64,000 bases of DNA from Paraburkholderia sabiae (lineage in GTDB: Bacteria > Pseudomonadota > Gammaproteobacteria > Burkholderiales > Burkholderiaceae). The translations under genes and the position numbers were made by a program. The stretch is taken from contig NZ_CP125296.1 in the NCBI RefSeq assembly GCF_030412785.1, forward strand, positions 496,001-560,000, given 5' to 3'. The first letter of the stretch is position 1, and each line of letters opens with the position of its first letter. A model generated the notes under the pieces. The model searched no databases. It saw only the letters and a list, made by a program, of their open reading frames with translations, and had not been told where the DNA came from. This document shows positions 60,081 through 64,000 of this stretch, one piece after another.

Positions 60081-61118
60081 TCACCCGCCGCCGTCGAGCG
60101 CCGTGCGCATCGTCCCGAACCTCCTGCGATATTGCGCGGGCGTCAGACTCACGTTCCGCCGGAACAGCCTGCTGAAGAAGCTCGCGTCTTCATAGCCGAC
60201 CTCGTTGGCGATGGCTTCGATCGGTTGCTGATTGGATTCGAGCATCTGCTTGGCCTCTTCGAGCCGCAGCGTGTGCACGTAGACGAGCGGCGACATGCCC
60301 GTCGCCTGCTGGAAGCGCCGCTTGAACGAGCGCTCGGGTAAGCCGCTCAGATGCACCATGGCTGCCACGGGCGATGCCTCGGCGTAATGCCCGGCGATCC
60401 ACGCCTGGCATCGCGCGATCACGGCATCCTCGACCTGGCGCGTACGTGCGAGCCGCGCGAACGGTTGCTGCCCGACGTCGTTCCAGACGACGAGGTTGAT
60501 GCGTGCCGTCTGCATCGCGATTTCAATGCCCGCCAGCCGCGCAATCAGATAGAGCGCAAGATCCAGCCACGAGGTTCCGCCGCCCGCCATGATGAGACGC
60601 TGCCCCTCGCCCGAGGCGACCAGTGCCCGGTGGCTGCGCACCTTGATCGCGGGATAGCGGCGCCGCATCAGATCGCACCAGGCCCAGTGCGTGGTGGCTT
60701 CGCAGCCGTCGAGCAGTCCGGCTTCCGCGAGCAGGATCGCGCCCGAGCAGGCTGTCGCCAGAATCTTGCCGTCGTCGTAGCAACGGCGTAAGCAGTCGAT
60801 CTCCTCGGCAAATCTTCCTTCCAGCGATTCGCCCGGAGGCACCATCAGTTCGGGCACGCAGACGACGTCGGCCGTTGCGCAGGCGTCGAGCGTCGCGTCG
60901 GGCGTGAGACGAACGTTGTTCGCGGCGATGAACGACGCGCCGTGACACGAGACGACCTGCGGCACGAACGGCACGATGCCGGGCGCTCCTTCGACGATCA
61001 GGCTCCAGTCCCTTCCCGCCGACATGAACATGTCGTACATGCCGTACACCACGGAGGCCGAGGTCTCCGGCATCGCCAGGATGGCGATGCGGGCGGATGT
61101 GCGGATTTTCGCTTTCAT
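60081..61118 (-). CDS. GlxA-family regulator (DJ-1/PfpI domain plus AraC HTH)
   Basis: A 345-residue protein. Residues about 10-190 form a DJ-1/PfpI-like domain (GKILATACSGAILLAEAGLL contains the nucleophile-elbow Cys). The C-terminal AraC-type HTH spans about 240-335 (VHLSGLPERSFKRRFQQATG, IANEVGYEDASFFSRLFRRN). This architecture is common for activators of nitrogen-compound genes such as those for carnitine, glycine betaine or arginine. It is divergent from the methyltransferase gene at 61276, its most likely target. Confidence 0.88.
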   Translation of the reverse strand: MKAKIRTSARIAILAMPETSASVVYGMYDMFMSAGRDWSLIVEGAPGIVPFVPQVVSCHGASFIAANNVRLTPDATLDACATADVVCVPELMVPPGESLEGRFAEEIDCLRRCYDDGKILATACSGAILLAEAGLLDGCEATTHWAWCDLMRRRYPAIKVRSHRALVASGEGQRLIMAGGGTSWLDLALYLIARLAGIEIAMQTARINLVVWNDVGQQPFARLARTRQVEDAVIARCQAWIAGHYAEASPVAAMVHLSGLPERSFKRRFQQATGMSPLVYVHTLRLEEAKQMLESNQQPIEAIANEVGYEDASFFSRLFRRNVSLTPAQYRRRFGTMRTALDGGG

Positions 61119-61275
61119 GGCCGATTCGTCCTGTTCGTGGCCGTTAACGCTTTCGTCGGAAGCGCGGGCTCGTCGTATCGTGACGGCGTCGTAGATGTAA
61201 TTTAAGTGTAAGGATCGCGTTTATGCCAGTTCGGGCAACGCCCGATGTCGCGCGATCGACTGAAGGAGCACTTCC

Positions 61276-62250
61276 ATGAGCGCGTATCGCCAGCACCTGC
61301 CACAACTGTCCGATTCCCTGTTTTTGACGGACGGGGGACTCGAAACCACCCTGATTTTTCACGAAGGCACACCACTGCCTTGCTTCGCCGCGTTCACGCT
61401 GTTGCGCGACGAGGCCGGCACAGCGGCGCTCGAGCGCTATTTCGCGCGTTATGCGGCGCTCGCGCGCAGCGAGAATGTCGGTCTGGTGCTGGAATCGCCG
61501 ACCTGGCGCGCGAATCCGGATTGGGCGAGCAAGCTCGGCTATACAGAGGCGTCGCTCGCCGATGCAAACCGCCGGGCGATCGCGTTGCTCGCGCGCGTTC
61601 GCGCGGCGTATGAAGCGCCCGCGACGCCCATTGTGATCAGCGGCAATCTCGGTCCGCGCGGTGACGGCTATCGCGCCGATACGCGCATGAGTGCAGACGA
61701 GGCGCGCGCCTATCATCAGCCGCAAATCGAAACGTTCGCTGCCACCGAGGCCGATATGGTCGCGGCCTTCACGATCAACTACGTGGAAGAGGCGATCGGT
61801 GCGATCCGGGCGGCGAAGGCGTGCGAGATGCCCGTGGCGATCTCGTTCACGCTGGAGACAGATGGACGGCTGCCGTCCGGGGAGTCGCTGCGCGACGCGA
61901 TCGAACGCGTCGACGACGCGACGAACACTTACGCCGCCTACTTCATGATCAACTGCGCGCATCCGTCGCATTTCGTGGCGACGCTCTCGGCCGAAGGCAC
62001 ATGGCGTGAGCGGATTCGCGGTGTGCGTGCCAATGCGTCGAAGCGCAGCCACGCCGAACTCGACGAGGCCGACGACCTCGACGACGGCGATCCCGATGAA
62101 CTTGGAGGGGACTATGTCTCATTGCGTCGCGTACTGCCGCGCATGAGTGTGGTCGGAGGATGTTGCGGCACGGATGAGCGGCACGTCGGGCGGCTCTGTC
62201 ACTTCATGAAAAAGGAATTGGCTCACGACAGTCGCGTCGATGCGGTTTGA
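61276..62250 (+). CDS. homocysteine S-methyltransferase-family protein
   Basis: A 324-residue protein. FLTDGGLETTLIFHEG at the start, the substrate segment ISGNLGPRGDGYRADTRMS, and zinc-binding cysteines in FMINCAHPSHF and GGCCGTDERH match the family of BHMT and MmuM. It transfers a methyl group to homocysteine or another thiol from a betaine or S-methylmethionine-like donor. ATG 61276 follows GGAG (AAGGAGCACTTCC). The GlxA-type regulator is divergent with 157 bp between. An acidic insert (DEADDLDDGDPDEL) before the last zinc motif is unusual. Confidence 0.87.
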   Translation: MSAYRQHLPQLSDSLFLTDGGLETTLIFHEGTPLPCFAAFTLLRDEAGTAALERYFARYAALARSENVGLVLESPTWRANPDWASKLGYTEASLADANRRAIALLARVRAAYEAPATPIVISGNLGPRGDGYRADTRMSADEARAYHQPQIETFAATEADMVAAFTINYVEEAIGAIRAAKACEMPVAISFTLETDGRLPSGESLRDAIERVDDATNTYAAYFMINCAHPSHFVATLSAEGTWRERIRGVRANASKRSHAELDEADDLDDGDPDELGGDYVSLRRVLPRMSVVGGCCGTDERHVGRLCHFMKKELAHDSRVDAV

Positions 62251-62282
62251 CGACTGGTTTCCCCGAGGATTGCGCGGCACGA

Positions 62283-62313
62283 CACGTGGACGCGACCCCC
62301 TTGCGTCCACGTG
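62283..62313. terminator. bidirectional stem-loop between converging genes
   Basis: CACGTGGACGC and GCGTCCACGTG are perfect 11-bp inverted copies with a nine-base loop. It lies between the methyltransferase stop (62250) and the GH28 stop (62322). No T run is present on either side, so it may be a strong pause or decay barrier. Confidence 0.6.
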
Positions 62314-62321
62314 CGCCCGCA

Positions 62322-64000
62322 TCAGGTCGCCGGTGCGCTCAGCGATGTGTTGTACGTGGTGCCTGCAATCACCACGTTAGTCAGCGTGATGCCGCTGACG
62401 TTACTCACGAAGAGCGGACCGGGCGCGGCCGACGCGGAAGTAGCAGGCGTTGTCGGTACTGCGCCCGTGCACACCGGGTTGCCAAGATTGCAGTTCGAAA
62501 TCGTCACGCCGCTGATCGGACTGACATTCGGCACGGGCAGCGCGCCGTTGTAATCGACCGCCTCGGGGCCCTGCATGACGAGCGCCTGAAAGCACGAGTT
62601 CGTACCCGCGACGAAGCCCGCGGGCATCGAGTACGACACCGCGCCCGACACGTTGCTCGCGTTCACGTTCGTGATGTTGATGTTGCTGATGACGGAAGGG
62701 CTCCAGCGCACCGCATCGCCGGACGGGCTGTAGTCGCAGTCGAAGGTGATGAGGCCGCCCTGGCCCGTGGAGGGATTGGTCGCGAGACCCGTCGTGCCCG
62801 TACCCGTGATCTTGCTGATCGCGGCGCCCAGCGAGCCGCCGCCATACTTCCCGGCCAGATTCACGCCGTTGGCCAGCGTCACGCCGTTGATCCACACATT
62901 GTTGATAAACCCGCCGCGGTTCATGTTGCTCTTGAACCGCAGCGCGATGTTCAGCGGATTGCTTGCCCAGTTCTCGTTTTGCATCGTCAGGTTGCGAGCG
63001 TAGACGTTGCGCACGCCCGCGCTCATTTCGCTGCCGATGGTCAGCCCGCCGTGGCCGCTTTGCATCGTGCAGTTCTGCACGACGATGTTCTGCATCGGGC
63101 CATACTCAGTGTCGAGGTACTTGCCGGACTTGATCGCAATGCAGTCGTCGCCGGTGTTGAACTGAACGTTCTGCACCAGCACGTGATTGCACGCGTCCGG
63201 ATCGAAGCCGTCGTTGTTCGGTCCGACGCTATCGGCAAACACGCCGTCGATCACCACGTTCGTGCAATCGGTGGGATGGTGCTGCCAGAACGGTGTGTTC
63301 TGCGTGTGGTAGTTCTGCAGGAGCACGTTCGTGCAACCGATGAACTCGATCATGCACGGACGCAGAAAGTGTCCGTTGCCGAAGATGCGTTTCTCGAATG
63401 GCACGCGCAGTTCGGAGAGCGCGGGAAGATAGTTCTGGTCCTGGTTCCAGCCCGTGCCGGTGAGCAGGCCCATCAGCGTAGTCGTCGCGCCGTACTGGTT
63501 CGTGAACGAAACGTTGGCCTGCGGGTTCTGGATCTGCGAAGCGGGGAGGCTGGTGAGCGGGACATTGTTCGGATTCGCGTAAGCCTGTGAAGGCGTCGAG
63601 GAACCCGCGCAGCCGTAGGTGTTGCTGCTTCCCTTGTAGGTCCACCAGCAGGAGGTGGGCGGCTGGCTGCTCAACTGCATGGGCGTCATGGCCTGGCCAT
63701 TGAGCACGCAGGTGTTGTCGTCGGCGGTCAGGGCGATGTTGGTCTGGCGGAATGCATAGATTGGCGAGCCGAAATTCAGGCAGTCGTTCGCCTGCCAGCG
63801 CGTGTGATACAGATTGCCGTTTGCCGTTTTGTAGGGGCCGTTCTTCGCGTAATCGGCCGGGTTAGGGCTGAAATAGATCGTGCAGCCCGATTCCAGATGG
63901 AAGTTCACGTGGCTCAAGAGCACGATGGGTCCGCCGCAATACCAGTTGCCGGCCGGCACGACGACGCGGCCGCCACCGGCGCGGCTTGCATCGACGATCG
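62322..64000 (-). CDS. GH28 polygalacturonase, partial (5' end outside window)
   Basis: At least 559 residues; the frame runs out of the window at its N-terminus, where the upstream sequence reads IVDASRAGGGRVVVPAG. Catalytic GH28 elements are present in order: PNNDGFDPDACN (N-X-D), GDDCIAIKSG (D-D), SGHGGLTIGSE (G-H-G) and ALRFKSN (the R-X-K position). It hydrolyses alpha-1,4-galacturonan of pectin or a related polymer, and the missing N-terminus probably carries a signal peptide. The extended loop with Gln- and Thr-rich sequence around NNVPLTSLPASQIQNP is a family variable region. It fits a plant-associated lifestyle. Confidence 0.88.
   Translation of the reverse strand, partial: IVDASRAGGGRVVVPAGNWYCGGPIVLLSHVNFHLESGCTIYFSPNPADYAKNGPYKTANGNLYHTRWQANDCLNFGSPIYAFRQTNIALTADDNTCVLNGQAMTPMQLSSQPPTSCWWTYKGSSNTYGCAGSSTPSQAYANPNNVPLTSLPASQIQNPQANVSFTNQYGATTTLMGLLTGTGWNQDQNYLPALSELRVPFEKRIFGNGHFLRPCMIEFIGCTNVLLQNYHTQNTPFWQHHPTDCTNVVIDGVFADSVGPNNDGFDPDACNHVLVQNVQFNTGDDCIAIKSGKYLDTEYGPMQNIVVQNCTMQSGHGGLTIGSEMSAGVRNVYARNLTMQNENWASNPLNIALRFKSNMNRGGFINNVWINGVTLANGVNLAGKYGGGSLGAAISKITGTGTTGLATNPSTGQGGLITFDCDYSPSGDAVRWSPSVISNINITNVNASNVSGAVSYSMPAGFVAGTNSCFQALVMQGPEAVDYNGALPVPNVSPISGVTISNCNLGNPVCTGAVPTTPATSASAAPGPLFVSNVSGITLTNVVIAGTTYNTSLSAPAT

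Noticed and set aside
62247..63590. 447-codon plus-strand frame opposite the GH28 gene
   Set aside because: It is Arg/Ala/Val-rich with no motif, while the GH28 catalytic residues are all present on the other strand.

Overview
The window looks like a replicon of Paraburkholderia, Caballeronia or a close relative. Coding density is high, codons are strongly G/C-ending, and the gene families are typical of that group: OmpC-like porin, phasin and PhaB, UspA proteins, GlxA-type regulator, psuG, and many ABC, LysR and aldehyde dehydrogenase genes. I see no rRNA, tRNA, ribosomal protein, CRISPR or transposase gene. The content is accessory and catabolic, as expected for a secondary chromosome or megaplasmid, but that placement is inference.

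Layout. 1-7 kb: a GH63 glycosidase cut by the window edge, psuG, a small molybdopterin-fold protein, a cupin, an alpha/beta hydrolase, a GNAT enzyme and an MFS anion symporter. 7-42 kb: a large amine or amino-acid catabolic island bounded at both ends by paralogous double-GNAT genes that share an upstream motif. Module A (8.1-20.6 kb) has an aldehyde dehydrogenase, HAD-II hydrolase, DAO-family oxidase, peptide-type ABC importer, a three-subunit HcnABC/opine-oxidase-like flavoenzyme and a minimal AraC regulator, with 4-bp or longer overlaps at most junctions from the first permease onward. Module B (21.2-28.6 kb) repeats the logic with a polyamine-type ABC importer: LysR, PotA-like, HAD-II, DAO oxidase, PotB-like, PotC-like and aldehyde dehydrogenase. 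It lacks a binding protein, but one lies at 31.5-32.6 kb and has a closely matching promoter region. Module C (29.6-41.7 kb) has a GMC oxidase, that binding protein, a cupin, an AstE/AspA deacylase, a GabD-like dehydrogenase, a tartrate/D-malate dehydrogenase with a divergent LysR, Lrp, a class III transaminase, a GhrA-like reductase and the second GNAT. A PIN toxin/antitoxin pair sits between B and C. A 0.53-kb imperfect palindrome separates A from B.

42-53.5 kb is a stress and storage region: two UspA proteins, several small proteins, a two-kinase/NarL regulator operon with a periplasmic binding protein, a DUF1840 gene behind a structured leader, phasin and PhaB. A recurring CAACATG-N4/5-AAATG motif lies in its promoters. 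53.5-64 kb holds a LysR-type regulator with two HTH domains, a GntR regulator, a porin, surE, an rhlE-like helicase, a GlxA-type regulator divergent from a homocysteine S-methyltransferase-like gene, and a GH28 polygalacturonase cut by the window end.

Working model (inference): GNAT enzymes, deacylase, oxidases, transaminase and aldehyde dehydrogenases together import and degrade small amines or N-acylated amino acids from a plant or soil environment. The glycosidases and sugar-acid transporter fit the same niche.
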